Source: Pseudothauera lacus
GTDB lineage: Bacteria; Pseudomonadota; Gammaproteobacteria; Burkholderiales; Rhodocyclaceae
Assembly: GCF_003034845.1 (NCBI RefSeq)
Contig: NZ_PZKC01000002.1
Location: 186,001-250,000, forward strand
DNA length: 64,000 nucleotides
Direction of reading: 5' to 3'
Shown: positions 36,187-43,895 of the stretch, in pieces
How positions within the stretch are numbered: the first letter of the stretch is position 1
How the letters are laid out: each line of letters opens with the position of its first letter
Position numbers and translations under genes: made by a program
The notes under the pieces: generated by a model
What the model was told of the DNA's origin: nothing
Database searches by the model: none
What the model saw: only the letters and a program-made list of their open reading frames with translations

Positions 36187-37074
36187 TCAGCTCGGGTTCA
36201 CCAGCCCCTGCGGGCTCTTCAGCTTCACCGGCACCAGCTTCACCAGTTCGCCCAGGGCTTCGATCATCTGCTGCTGGATGCCGCCCAGGGTCAGCGCTTC
36301 CATCTGGCAGCCGGCGCAGGCCCCCTTCATGGCCACGTAGATGGTCTTGCCCTCGACGTCGACCAGCTCAATGTCGCCGTGGTCGCGCTGCAGGTTGGGG
36401 CGGGCGCGCTCGATGACCTGCTCGATGCGGCGGATGCGCTCCAGCGTGGACAGCTTGCCGGGGCGGGTCTTCTCCGGCGGCGGCGCCGGCGAGAAGGTCT
36501 CGCCGCGCTCGGCCATCACCTTGGCGAGGATTTCCTCGATGCCTTCATGGCACGAAGAACAGCCGCCGCCGGCCTTGGTGTAGTTGGTCACCTGCTCGAC
36601 GCTGCACAGATTGTTGGCGCGGATGGTGTCCTCGATCATCACCGAGTCGATGGCGAAACACTTGCAGATCAGCGCGCCTTCCTCGTGGTCGTCCTTCCAT
36701 TCCTCGCCACGGAAGTTGGCCACCGCGCTCTGCAGCGCCTCGCGCCCCATCACCGAACAGTGCATCTTTTCCGGCGGCAGGCCGCCGAGGAAGTCGGCGA
36801 TATCCTGGTTGCTCACCGCCAGCGCCTCTTCCAGGGTCTTGCCCTTGATCATCTCGGTCAGTGCCGAGCTCGACGCGATCGCCGAGCCGCAGCCGAAGGT
36901 CTGGAAGCTCGCATCGACGATCTTCTCGGTCTCCGGCTCCACCTTCAGCATCAGGCGCAGCGCATCGCCACAGGAAATCGAACCCACCTCGCCGATCGCG
37001 TTGGCCTCAGGCATCGGGCCGGCGTTACGCGGGTTGTAGAAGTGTTCCTTGACGGTTTCTGAGTAATCCCACAT
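36187..37074 (-). CDS. nifU: Fe-S scaffold protein NifU
   Basis: This 295-residue protein has all three NifU domains. The N-terminal IscU-like scaffold (about 1-125) has cysteines in [22 protein letters not shown] and MHCSVMG. The central 2Fe-2S domain (about 130-180) has CKC and then C in NNLC, with GGGCSSC closing the motif. The C-terminal Nfu domain (about 220-295) has CAGC. It assembles clusters with NifS and delivers them to nitrogenase proteins. It lies 15 bases after the IscA-like gene and is expressed from the sigma54 promoter at 37455. Confidence 0.95.
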   Translation of the reverse strand: MWDYSETVKEHFYNPRNAGPMPEANAIGEVGSISCGDALRLMLKVEPETEKIVDASFQTFGCGSAIASSSALTEMIKGKTLEEALAVSNQDIADFLGGLPPEKMHCSVMGREALQSAVANFRGEEWKDDHEEGALICKCFAIDSVMIEDTIRANNLCSVEQVTNYTKAGGGCSSCHEGIEEILAKVMAERGETFSPAPPPEKTRPGKLSTLERIRRIEQVIERARPNLQRDHGDIELVDVEGKTIYVAMKGACAGCQMEALTLGGIQQQMIEALGELVKLVPVKLKSPQGLVNPS

Positions 37075-37089
37075 GGCTGTTCTCCCCGC

Positions 37090-37413
37090 TCAGGCAGTAA
37101 AGGACTGGCCACAGGCGCAGCCGCCGGAGGCATTCGGATTCTCGAACTTGAAGCCCGAACCAGTGAGCGACTCGACGTAATCCACGGTCACGCCCGAGAG
37201 CAGCGGCGCGGAGAACGGATCGACCAGGATGGTCACGCCGTCGACTTCAACCGCAACGTCGTCCTCGGCCTTCTCGGCTTCCAGCTTCATGCCGTACTGC
37301 AGCCCGGAACAGCCGCCGCCCTGCACATGAATGCGCAGCCCGGCAACCGGATCGGCGGAACCACTGATGAAACGGCCAACGGCCTGCAGTGCGGTGGGGG
37401 TGAGGATGATCAT
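37090..37413 (-). CDS. iscA: Nif-linked IscA/HesB-type Fe-S carrier
   Basis: This 107-residue A-type carrier has the three conserved cysteines: one in QGGGCSGLQYGM and two in GGCACGQSF at the C-terminus. The start chosen is ATG at 37413 (MIILTPTALQAVGRFI); a longer frame to 37452 adds 13 unrelated residues that overlap the promoter's start region. It is the first gene of the nif operon that continues with nifU and nifS. A perfect sigma54 promoter (37455-37470) and an upstream NifA site (37553-37568) precede it. Confidence 0.92.
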   Translation of the reverse strand: MIILTPTALQAVGRFISGSADPVAGLRIHVQGGGCSGLQYGMKLEAEKAEDDVAVEVDGVTILVDPFSAPLLSGVTVDYVESLTGSGFKFENPNASGGCACGQSFTA

Positions 37414-37454
37414 GATCTTGTCTCCTGGGGAAATCGGGGGTTCGGGAGACAAGT

Positions 37455-37470
37455 TGCAAGGTGCGTGCCA
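37455..37470 (-). promoter_or_regulatory. Sigma54 promoter of the iscA-nifUSV operon
   Basis: On the minus strand this reads TGGCACGCACCTTGCA, an exact match to the -24/-12 consensus (TGGCAC-N5-TTGCA). It lies 42 bases upstream of the iscA ATG. The NifA-type site at 37553 is 83 bases further upstream. Confidence 0.92.
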
Positions 37471-37552
37471 CGTGCTGCGGTAGCGTAAGGCCTTGATTTA
37501 GTTGTGTTGTCGGGTTGTTGTCGTTGTCGGAAGCGGGACGCGGATGGGGCGT

Positions 37553-37568
37553 TGTCGGGTTTGCTACA
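37553..37568. promoter_or_regulatory. NifA upstream activator site for iscA-nifUSV
   Basis: TGT-CGGGTTTGCT-ACA matches the NifA consensus TGT-N10-ACA exactly. It lies 83 bp upstream of the -24 element at 37470, within the usual 80-150 bp activation range. Confidence 0.8.
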
Positions 37569-37733
37569 TGGGGCTCGGGTCGCTCGCGCCGGGTATAGCC
37601 GCGCCGCCTCTTTCAGTCATGGAAATGGTGGCTTGCTTCCAATCGCTCCCTACTTTCGTCATTTTGCATGGAAGGCAAAATGGGTATGATCTCAGAAAAG
37701 TTCGCTTCAACTTAGATTGCCAACGGTCACATC

Positions 37734-37928
37734 ATGAGCGCGCCCAAATACGTACCCGCCTATTGCCACAAATGCCGGGATCAAGTCATGGCAGTTGGGA
37801 AGAGGCCGAATCACGTCTTGCACCTTGTTCTTGCCGTCGTCACAGCAGGTTTTTGGATCATTGTCTGGCTCCCGCTTGTGTTGCGTCGCGGTCCCCTTAA
37901 CTGTTCAAAATGTGGATCGACGCTATGA
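37734..37928 (+). CDS. Small LITAF-like zinc-ribbon membrane protein
   Basis: This 64-residue protein has two CxxC knuckles (C11/C14 and C57/C60) with a hydrophobic stretch between them (LHLVLAVVTAGFWIIVWLPL). A zinc ribbon split by a membrane-inserted helix is the layout of LITAF-like domains; whether it is a true family member is not certain. The stop overlaps the start of the next gene (ATGA), so the two form an operon. The local GC content is lower than in the nif genes, and the pair lies between nif operons, suggesting later insertion. Confidence 0.6.
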   Translation: MSAPKYVPAYCHKCRDQVMAVGKRPNHVLHLVLAVVTAGFWIIVWLPLVLRRGPLNCSKCGSTL

Positions 37929-38398
37929 TCAAGTGGTTGATCCATTCTCTAGTGCTCCTGCCTTTGGTCACGCTCTCAACGGCGATCCAAGCCGATGTTT
38001 TTCGATGCACGCTTTCGAATGGCAAAGTCGTTTATCAAGGCACCCCATGTTTCGACGGAGTAGAAAGAACTATTGATGACAGGGACACGCGCAGGCTTGA
38101 GCGGATCGCGCAGCAGAGGAGGGAAGATGAGGAGCGCATGCGTGCTCTAGAGCGTGAAGAGAACCAAAAGTGGGCTCGCTGCGAAGCAGATGGATCCTGC
38201 GAAGAACGATGTGGCAACGCAGGTGCAACCCTCGCCATAGTCTATCTGGCTAACTTCAGGCAGGCCGCCGGCGTTGGCCTTATGGCTTCGGATACTATGC
38301 GCCAAGGATGTGAGCGGCTTGTAGGTAGCCGGGGTGTCTCCTGCGTACGCCAATGCGAGACCGGCTTCAAGGTTGAAGCACGAGGGGCCTTGCGTTAA
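37925..38398 (+). CDS. Exported DUF4124-like protein
   Basis: This 157-residue protein begins with a signal peptide (MIKWLIHSLVLLPLVTLSTA, cleavage near AIQA). DVFRCTLSNGKVVYQGTPC follows, which resembles the DUF4124 domain of small periplasmic proteins. Next comes a charged coiled-coil stretch (about 55-85, rich in Arg and Glu), then a Cys-containing C-terminus (CEADGSCEERCGNAG, SCVRQCETG) that could form disulfides. ATG 37925 lies in the ATGA overlap with the upstream gene. The function is unknown. Confidence 0.65.
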   Translation: MIKWLIHSLVLLPLVTLSTAIQADVFRCTLSNGKVVYQGTPCFDGVERTIDDRDTRRLERIAQQRREDEERMRALEREENQKWARCEADGSCEERCGNAGATLAIVYLANFRQAAGVGLMASDTMRQGCERLVGSRGVSCVRQCETGFKVEARGALR

Positions 38399-38537
38399 AT
38401 CAACAATTGGACCAACTGTCGGGGACAGACCACGGCTTTCATTAGACCGTAATCGGTCCCCGATTCGTCGTGGATGGATAGACGCCGTTGGCCGGATTAA
38501 GTTTGACCCGACCTCAGTGATTCAATGAAGGTGCGCA

Positions 38538-38791
38538 ATGCAATCCGTAAACATCCATGAAGCGAAGACGCATCTGTCGCGTTTCGTCGATCTCGCCGCG
38601 GCGGGCGAGGTGATCATCATTGCGCGCGCCGGCAAGCCGGTCGCGCGTCTGGTCGCGCTGTAGGCGCCCGAAGATGCCCCGCGCCAGCTTGGCCTGGGCA
38701 AAGGGCGCTTTAGCTTGCCCGCTGCTTCAATGCACTGGCTGCGCAGGAGATTTGCGCCATGTTCGAAGGCAGCCCCGCAGATGAGCGCTGA
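38538..38791 (+). pseudogene. Decayed Phd/YefM-type antitoxin
   Basis: The first 41 codons read as an antitoxin (MQSVNIHEAKTHLSRFVDLA then GEVIIIARAGKPVARLVAL), but a TAG at 38661 stops it. In-frame sequence after the stop (APEDAPRQLGLGKGRFSLP) is typical antitoxin. The expected C-terminus (CAMFEGSPADER and stop) is found in another frame and ends at 38791. So there is a nonsense codon and at least one frameshift. The original stop would overlap the toxin start at 38781, as in intact modules. Confidence 0.75.
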
Positions 38792-39243
38792 CAAGTCATC
38801 CGGTGCGGTCCTCCTGCTCGATACCAGCATCCTGCTGGCCGCACTGATTGCGCCGGAGCGGCTGCCGGCCGCCGTGCGCACTGACCTCGAATCCCCTGCG
38901 AACAGCATCCTGTTCAGTGCCGAGAGCATCTGGGAGATTGCCATCAAGCGCTCCCTGCAGCGCGACGATTTTGACTTCGAGCCCGGAGGACCTCGAGGCT
39001 CTGGCCCTGCAGACCGACTTTGCTGAACTGCCGGTGCGGACGGCGCACTGCCATCGCGTGCGTCGTCTGCCGTGGCATCACCGCGACCCCTTCGACCGCC
39101 TGCTGGTGGCGCAGGCGGAGGCGCTGCCTGCGCATCTGCTGAGCTCGGACGGAATGCTTGAGCGCTACACAGCGCTGGTCAGGCGGGCAGGAGGACCGAA
39201 GGGGTCGGACACGAGCGATTCACTCAGCACAGCATCGTCATGA
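38781..39243 (+). pseudogene. Frameshifted PIN-domain toxin (VapC-like)
   Basis: The first part (LLLDTSILLAALIAPERLPA, with the catalytic Asp, then ILFSAESIWEIAIKRSLQRD) is a PIN RNase toxin. Near 38984-38986 the frame breaks: the expected EPEDLEALALQTDFAELPV continues in the next frame, consistent with one extra G. The second half carries HHRDPFDRLLVAQAEALPAH, the standard C-terminal PIN motif. The partner antitoxin just upstream is also broken, so the pair is probably inactive. Confidence 0.75.
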
Positions 39244-39347
39244 GCCGATGTGCTGAGTGACTCATCACCGCCGAATGGGCAGCGTGCGCGGGATTGGCAA
39301 CAAGGTGTGGGCCGCTTTACGCCGAGCCGACGTGCAGCTTCCCCGGA

Positions 39348-39905
39348 TCAGGCCGCCGGCGTATCGCGCCAGCAGCGGATGGCGCGCTGGAAGAACAGGC
39401 TGTTGGGGATCTGCAGCACGGTGTTGCCGCCGTAGGGGGAGTGTTCCTGCAGGGTGGTGTAGATCAGGTTGATGTCGACCACCTGGCCCTTGAGGCCGGG
39501 TTTGTCGCCGCCTTCCAGTACTTCAATGTGGTCGTGCAGGCGGAACGGGCGGGTGGTGAAGATCAGCAGGCTGCAGAAGATGTTGGAGAGCACGCTCCAT
39601 GCGGCGAAGAAGGCCACCGCGGCGACGGCGGCGAAGCCGGTGAAGGCGGTCCATAGCACCGTCGCAGAAACGCCGACGCGGTCCAGCACCAGCAGTGCGG
39701 CGCCCGCAAAGAGCAGGATGCTGCCCAGGCGCTGAACCATGAAGGCCAGGTCCGGCGGCAGTCCGTAGCGCACGCCCACCCGCCGCAGGACGCGGCGCAG
39801 CAGCGCATGCAACAGGGCCGCGCAGATCAGGATCACCAGCACCTGCAGGGCGACCGTGATGTCGTCCAGCCAGGGTTCGGCCCATGCGGGCAACAACTGC
39901 TTCAT
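39348..39905 (-). CDS. Small MscS-family mechanosensitive channel protein
   Basis: This 185-residue membrane protein has helices near 15-38 (TVALQVLVILICAALLHALL), 60-78 and 85-108 (FAAVAAVAFFAAWSVLSNIF), the last being the pore-lining type. A short MscS-like beta domain follows (RPFRLHDHIEVLEGG, then VVDINLIYTTLQE and VLQIPNSLFFQR). It lacks the large C-terminal cytoplasmic domain of MscS, so it is a minimal form. It would open under membrane tension to release solutes. It is not part of the nif regulon by position. Confidence 0.8.
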   Translation of the reverse strand: MKQLLPAWAEPWLDDITVALQVLVILICAALLHALLRRVLRRVGVRYGLPPDLAFMVQRLGSILLFAGAALLVLDRVGVSATVLWTAFTGFAAVAAVAFFAAWSVLSNIFCSLLIFTTRPFRLHDHIEVLEGGDKPGLKGQVVDINLIYTTLQEHSPYGGNTVLQIPNSLFFQRAIRCWRDTPAA

Positions 39906-40002
39906 GCGCACTCCATTTGATGCGGTGCCGCGCCGGGTTGGCGGGAATGTGCGCATTGTAGGCCACCCCGCCGGTGCGCTGGCGGGGTGGCCGGGAAGGG
40001 CG

Positions 40003-40974
40003 TCACCCCCGCAGTTGGGCGGTGAGCTGCTTGAGATCCAGGGTCCGTGCGCGTTCGGCGATCTGCGGCTGGTAGCGCGACTGCAGGCCGCGCGCTTCGT
40101 CGGTGAGGCCGGCGAACATCTGCTTGAGGGCGGCTGAATCGAGCTTGCGACCGCCGCTGTAGTAGCGCTTGGCGACCTGTCCGAGCGCCCAGGTGGTGGC
40201 GAAGGAGAAGGCCGAGCCGGTGGCTGCACTGCCGAGGGCGCGTCCGGTCTTGCCCAGCACCTTGCCGAGCAGGCCACCCACCAGCTTGCGGCCGAACTGT
40301 TCGACGTACTGCGAGGTGAGGCCGACGCCGATGGTGGCGAGGAAGTCGGTGATGTGGCCGCGGTCCAGCTCAAAGCCGTGGGCCTTGCCGACGCGATACA
40401 CCAGCCGGGTCTGCAGCGGGATGATGGCCCACGAGGCGAGCGACTGCGGCAGCAGTTCCAGCGCGCCGTTGAGGATGGATGCGTTGAGGATCATGCGGTC
40501 GAGCTCGGCCTGGTCGGGTCCCGGCGTGGTAGCCGCACTGGCAGCAGGGGGCGGTGCCGCCGGATCGGCTGGCAGCGGCGGCAGGGCGCCGTCGACCGGC
40601 GCGTCGGCGAGCGCGTCGGCTTCATCGACGAGCGCATGCGCGCGCCCGGCATCCAGGCCGAGCAGGGCGGCAAGGCGCTCCAGGAAGGCGGTCTCGTCCG
40701 CGCTGTGATGGCCGTCGGCGTCGCACACGCCCACCGCGGTCTCAAAAGCGAGCTGGCGCAGTTCGGGCGCATCCAGCGCGGCGGCGGCGTCTTCCAGCTT
40801 CACCCGGCGCAGCAGCACGTCCTGGTAGAGGGTGATGAAGTCGGCGCCGGCGGCGCTCGACAGTGATTCGGCAATGCGGCGCACGTGTTCGCGCTCGCGC
40901 GCGTCCTGGTGGCCGTCGGCAAAGGCGGCCATGAGGGCGATGGTGAGCAGGGCGCGGGTGTGGTCGGGGTTCAT
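40003..40974 (-). CDS. TerB-like protein with a hydrophobic C-terminal domain
   Basis: This 323-residue protein begins with an acidic helical domain (MNPDHTRALLTIALMAAFAD, residues 1-125) like the TerB/DjlA N-terminal tellurite-resistance fold. An Ala/Pro-rich linker follows (about 130-160). The C-terminal domain (about 165-323) has a Gly-rich, mildly hydrophobic stretch (TIGVGLTSQYVEQFGRKLVG, GSAATGSAFSFATTWALGQV), like the YcjF/GTPase-associated DUF697 group. ATG 40974 follows GGAG at a good distance. The frame stays open upstream into a DUF559 remnant without a stop codon. The function is unknown. Confidence 0.65.
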   Translation of the reverse strand: MNPDHTRALLTIALMAAFADGHQDAREREHVRRIAESLSSAAGADFITLYQDVLLRRVKLEDAAAALDAPELRQLAFETAVGVCDADGHHSADETAFLERLAALLGLDAGRAHALVDEADALADAPVDGALPPLPADPAAPPPAASAATTPGPDQAELDRMILNASILNGALELLPQSLASWAIIPLQTRLVYRVGKAHGFELDRGHITDFLATIGVGLTSQYVEQFGRKLVGGLLGKVLGKTGRALGSAATGSAFSFATTWALGQVAKRYYSGGRKLDSAALKQMFAGLTDEARGLQSRYQPQIAERARTLDLKQLTAQLRG

Positions 40975-41410
40975 GCGGGGCTCCGAGGGTGTTGGGGCGG
41001 GTCGAGGGCTTCGACTGGGGAATGGAGAGAAGTTCCCGGGGGGCGTGCGATGTGGGGGTGAGGATGGGTTCAAAGCCCCGACAATCGCTTCGACCACCGC
41101 ATCCGTCTCCATCAGCACTTCGTTATTCCAGAACCGCAGCACGCGAAACCCCGCCCGCGTCAGAACCTCGGTGCGCGCTGCATCTTGCTGCATAGCTTCA
41201 GCATGCTGCGAACCATCCACTTCCACTACGAGGCGCTGTTCCAGGCACACGAAGTCGAGCACATAGCCCTGGAATGGATGCTGCCGGCGGAACTTGATGC
41301 CCAGCTGCCGCCCACGGAGGCGCTGCCAGAGCTTGCGTTCGGCGTCGGTCAGGGTTCTTGCGCAGGTGGGTGGCGAAGACCTTGGTGTCGGGGGTGGTTT
41401 GGCCGTGCAT
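40975..41410 (-). pseudogene. Frameshifted DUF559 endonuclease-like gene
   Basis: A DUF559 (restriction-endonuclease-like) protein can be pieced together from two frames. It starts at ATG 41410 (MHGQTTPDTKVFATHLRKN), then after one extra C within the run at 41352-41354 it continues as LTDAERKLWQRLRGRQLGIK and YVLDFVCLEQRLVVEVDGSQ, and ends with RFWNNEVLMETDAVVEAI. The conserved Asp and Glu of the nuclease core (LDFVC, VEVDG) are present. There is no stop before the TerB-like gene, so the second frame reads straight into it. It is either a broken gene or a sequencing error. Confidence 0.7.
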
Positions 41411-41511
41411 GAGGGCGCCGGATCAATGCATGGAAATGCGTTACGCATTGTGTTGTCTCCGGCGACCGTAAGTCCAGTAGCGCGCCTGCCTTCAGGCCCC
41501 GCTACCCAGCC

Positions 41512-41901
41512 TCACCCCAGCACATGCTCATACACCAGGCGCAGCACGTCGCGCTCGGTGTCGGGGAGTCCGCGGATCTCGGTGAGGGTGACGAAGCGTC
41601 CGTCGGCCGCAGCGACGGCGTCGAAGGGCGGGTCGATGGTGGTGAACTCGCCCAGGCGGACGTCCAGTGTGCCGCCGGGGGCGAGCAGGTCGGCGTGGAA
41701 TTCACCGTCCACGCGCACCGCGCCGGCCGGCAGGCCGAGGCGGGCAGTGGCCTGGGTGGCGAGCGGGCCGGGGTGGGGCAGCACGTCCCCGCCGTCGCCG
41801 GCTGCGAGCCGGGCGGCGAGGACGGTGTTGCCGAAGCGCGCGAAGCGCACCATGCCGCTGGTGGACTGCTTGTGGTACAGGATCAGCGCGAGGTCGTTCA
41901 T
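41512..41901 (-). CDS. Unknown protein at the end of the nifENX operon
   Basis: This 129-residue protein starts MNDLALILYHKQSTSGMVRF and has no cysteines, signal peptide or membrane segment. Predicted strands alternate with short helices (HADLLAPGGTLDVRLGEFTT, FVTLTEIRGLPDTERDVLRL). It begins 15 bases after fdxB in the same direction, so it is the last gene of the nifE operon and is coexpressed with FeMo-co assembly factors. Similar small open frames follow fdxB in other diazotrophs, but no function is known to me. Confidence 0.7.
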   Translation of the reverse strand: MNDLALILYHKQSTSGMVRFARFGNTVLAARLAAGDGGDVLPHPGPLATQATARLGLPAGAVRVDGEFHADLLAPGGTLDVRLGEFTTIDPPFDAVAAADGRFVTLTEIRGLPDTERDVLRLVYEHVLG

Positions 41902-41915
41902 GCGCGCACTGCGCC

Positions 41916-42206
41916 TCAGGCGGCGACCGGGGCGGCGCCGTGGGTGTGGCAGCTCTTCGGGCACACCCGCGCACAGGCGCCGCAGCCGATACAGTCCAGC
42001 GCGTCGGCGAGGGTCATGACCATCATGTTGTCGTCGTCGAGGTCGTCGTCCAGCTCGTCTTCGTCGCGCTCGACGAGGTCGAAGACATTGCGCGGACAGA
42101 CCTTGTAGCAGCGCCCGCAGCCGATGCACTTCTTGGCGTCGAGTGCGAGGACGAACTGTGGTTCCCAGGTGGCGCCGCCGCGGGTCAGGCCGGTGATGTT
42201 GCTCAT
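41916..42206 (-). CDS. fdxB: Nif-specific ferredoxin III (2x4Fe-4S)
   Basis: This 96-residue ferredoxin has two cluster motifs: CIGCGRCYKVCPRNVF near residues 27-42 and CIGCGACARVCPKSC near 71-85. Between them is a very acidic insert (ERDEDELDDDLDDDN), usual in the nif-specific ferredoxin III family. It probably donates low-potential electrons to FeMo-co synthesis or to nitrogenase. It lies 10 bases after the DUF683 gene in the nifENX operon. Confidence 0.92.
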   Translation of the reverse strand: MSNITGLTRGGATWEPQFVLALDAKKCIGCGRCYKVCPRNVFDLVERDEDELDDDLDDDNMMVMTLADALDCIGCGACARVCPKSCHTHGAAPVAA

Positions 42207-42216
42207 GATGCGTTCC

Positions 42217-42435
42217 TTAACTGTTTACGGATGCGGAGAGTTCGTTGAAGCGCTTGTTGGCGTCCGCCCATGCCTTGCAGGCGTCGTAGGTGGACTGGGC
42301 GATGGCGGGGATTTCCTCGTAGCCGGCAGGCAGGCGGTCTTCCACCAGGTCGTGCAGCTGCGAGGCCCATTCGCTGGAGATGCGCTTGAGTTTCCTGACT
42401 TCCTTCTCGAGCGCCTTGAGTTCTTCTTCGGTCAT
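42217..42435 (-). CDS. Nif-associated small helical protein (DUF683, CCE_0567 family)
   Basis: This 72-residue protein (MTEEELKALEKEVRKLKRIS then EWASQLHDLVEDRLPAGYEE) matches the DUF683 family, which occurs almost only in nif clusters beside nifX and the DUF269 gene. It is a helical hairpin with no cofactor ligands. It may bind other assembly proteins; the function is not established. A REP-like repeat (42463-42525) separates it from the DUF269 gene. Confidence 0.88.
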   Translation of the reverse strand: MTEEELKALEKEVRKLKRISSEWASQLHDLVEDRLPAGYEEIPAIAQSTYDACKAWADANKRFNELSASVNS

Positions 42436-42462
42436 GGTCGTGTTCCTTGGCTCACCGTTCGC

Positions 42463-42525
42463 CCTGAGCCTGTCGAAGGGCGATTGTGCGGACCGGGCTT
42501 CGACAGGCTCAGCCCGAACGGAGGG
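42463..42525. repeat. REP-like inverted repeat within the nifENX operon
   Basis: CCGTTCGCCCTGAGCCTGTC at the left is inverted at the right as GACAGGCTCAGCCCGAACGG. This is the REP-like family also seen at 5141-5270 and 9374-9505. It could form a hairpin in the nifE operon mRNA and lower expression of the distal genes or stabilise the upstream part. Confidence 0.75.
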
Positions 42526-42528
42526 GCG

Positions 42529-43002
42529 TTACAGGCCGGCGACTTCCGGGTACTTGCCGATGATTTCCAGGGCCACGGCGAGGTGCTTGTCGCAGTCGTC
42601 CTTCATCTTCGAGTAGCTGTCGAAGCCGAAGCGATGCACGTCGCGCAGGGTGCGGTCCATCACCACCAGCTTGCCGACGGTGATCAGTGCGCGGCCGAAG
42701 CCTTCGTGGGTGATGTTGATCAGCGGCACGGCCATCAGCCCGCATTCCTTCTCGATGAGCGCGGCGATGGCGTTGTGGTAGGCCTTGACGCGCGCGAGGA
42801 TGATGTCGTCGGGGTCGCCGATCACCGGGATCTCGCGGCGCTGTTCCTTGGTGACGATGTAGGGCGCGAGCAGGCGGTCGGTGGGCCAGCCGTCGTAGTT
42901 GCCGTAGCTGTCCACGGCGCGGGTCTGGCGCACCATTTCCTTGATGAATTCGGTGCCGGCCAGCTCGGGGCTGATCTCGGGGACGATGGCGGTGGTGCTC
43001 AT
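42529..43002 (-). CDS. NifX-associated protein (DUF269)
   Basis: This 157-residue protein is the NifX-associated family member: TEFIKEMVRQTRAVDSYGNY and DGWPTDRLLAPYIVTKEQRR, then GDPDDIILARVKAYHNAIAA and SYSKMKDDCDKHLAVALEII. It is found next to nifX in most nif clusters and is thought to help FeMo-co synthesis; its biochemical role is not defined. Its ATG overlaps the RseC-like stop by 4 bases. Confidence 0.92.
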   Translation of the reverse strand: MSTTAIVPEISPELAGTEFIKEMVRQTRAVDSYGNYDGWPTDRLLAPYIVTKEQRREIPVIGDPDDIILARVKAYHNAIAALIEKECGLMAVPLINITHEGFGRALITVGKLVVMDRTLRDVHRFGFDSYSKMKDDCDKHLAVALEIIGKYPEVAGL

Positions 43003-43454
43003 GGGTGGGTCTCCTGGTCAGGTATGGAGGTGCCCGGCTCAAGCAGCGCGGGCTGGAGTTGAAGGCCGGGGCGGCGGGCGATGTGGCGCAGGGCCACGAA
43101 GCCGCCACCCAGGCCGGCAAGGCTGGCGAGGACGATGGCGCCGTCGGCAAGCCCGGCGGCGGCGGCGGCGAGCATGGCGAGGACGAAGCCGGCGAGCGGA
43201 ATCAGGTAGGTGACCAGGGTGGCGCGCAAGGCGGCGTCTTCGGCGACGCCGACTTCGACGAGGTCGCCGGTGCAGTAGCGCGTTCCGGGCGGGTGGGCGA
43301 GCACCAGTTCGGCAGACGGTGTGTTGCCGGCGCAGGCCTTGGCGGCGCGGCAGGCGCTGCAGGCGGACTGGCGCTCGAAACGTATGGTGAGGTGGTTGTC
43401 GTCCACCTTCACGATGCGTCCGCTGCGCGCAATCATCGGGGTGGCGGTGTTCAT
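42999..43454 (-). CDS. RseC/SoxR-reducing-system-like membrane protein
   Basis: This 151-residue protein has the RseC_MucC layout: a soluble N-terminal part with a Cys cluster (C32-x2-C35-x5-C41 in ACSACRAAKACAG, and C61), then two membrane helices (about 78-100 LVTYLIPLAGFVLAMLAAAA and 104-122 DGAIVLASLAGLGGGFVALR). RseC works with the RsxABCDGE (Rnf-type) complex in reducing SoxR. Here it lies between nifX and the DUF269 gene with 4-base overlaps on both sides, while an rnfABCDGEH operon sits 10 kb away under NifA-type control. A role as a nif-specific Rnf partner is likely but inferred. Confidence 0.8.
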   Translation of the reverse strand: MNTATPMIARSGRIVKVDDNHLTIRFERQSACSACRAAKACAGNTPSAELVLAHPPGTRYCTGDLVEVGVAEDAALRATLVTYLIPLAGFVLAMLAAAAAGLADGAIVLASLAGLGGGFVALRHIARRPGLQLQPALLEPGTSIPDQETHP

Positions 43455-43879
43455 TCCTGCCAGCCCTCGGCTTCCATGGCGTCGAAGCGCGTGTTGTCGG
43501 CAGAGGCCTTGCTGCGGATGGCCTTGGCCAGCCAGCCGCCGGGGCCGGAGGCGAGTTCGGCCTGGATGTCGGCGATCAGCGCCTCGATGCAGGCGCCTTC
43601 TTCCACCCGTACCGGCTGCACTCCGGCGGCGAGCAGCTGCTTGACCGCCGAGGCGCCCACCGCCAGGCAATACACCGCGCCGCAACCGGCCAGGGTGGCG
43701 ATCTTGCCGGGCAGCTTGTTCTCGTTGCCGTCCTGGGCGGTGTCGATGAATTCGCATACTTCGACGAGCTGCGAGGATTGGGCGCCGACCTCGAAGATGG
43801 CAAAGGCCTCGGTGGCGCCGAAGTGCTGGTTCACCGTGCTGCGGTCGGTGCTGGCGAAGGCGATGCGCACGCTTTCCAT
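43451..43879 (-). CDS. nifX: NifX, FeMo-co precursor carrier
   Basis: This 142-residue protein of the dinitrogenase iron-molybdenum cofactor-binding family starts VRIAFASTDRSTVNQHFGAT, with the conserved His in NQHFG. LAGCGAVYCLAVGASAVKQL is the second conserved segment. NifX carries NifB-co or the VK-cluster between NifB and NifEN. ATG 43879 gives MESVRIAFAS and sits 16 bases after nifN. The stop overlaps the RseC-like start. Confidence 0.92.
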   Translation of the reverse strand: MESVRIAFASTDRSTVNQHFGATEAFAIFEVGAQSSQLVEVCEFIDTAQDGNENKLPGKIATLAGCGAVYCLAVGASAVKQLLAAGVQPVRVEEGACIEALIADIQAELASGPGGWLAKAIRSKASADNTRFDAMEAEGWQE

Positions 43880-43895
43880 GGGGCTCTCCGTGCCG

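Noticed and set aside
33734-36340. Long rightward open frame (868 codons) across nifV-nifS
   Set aside because: It is antisense to well-supported nif genes and results from high GC content; its product is low-complexity His/Gly/Ala-rich sequence.
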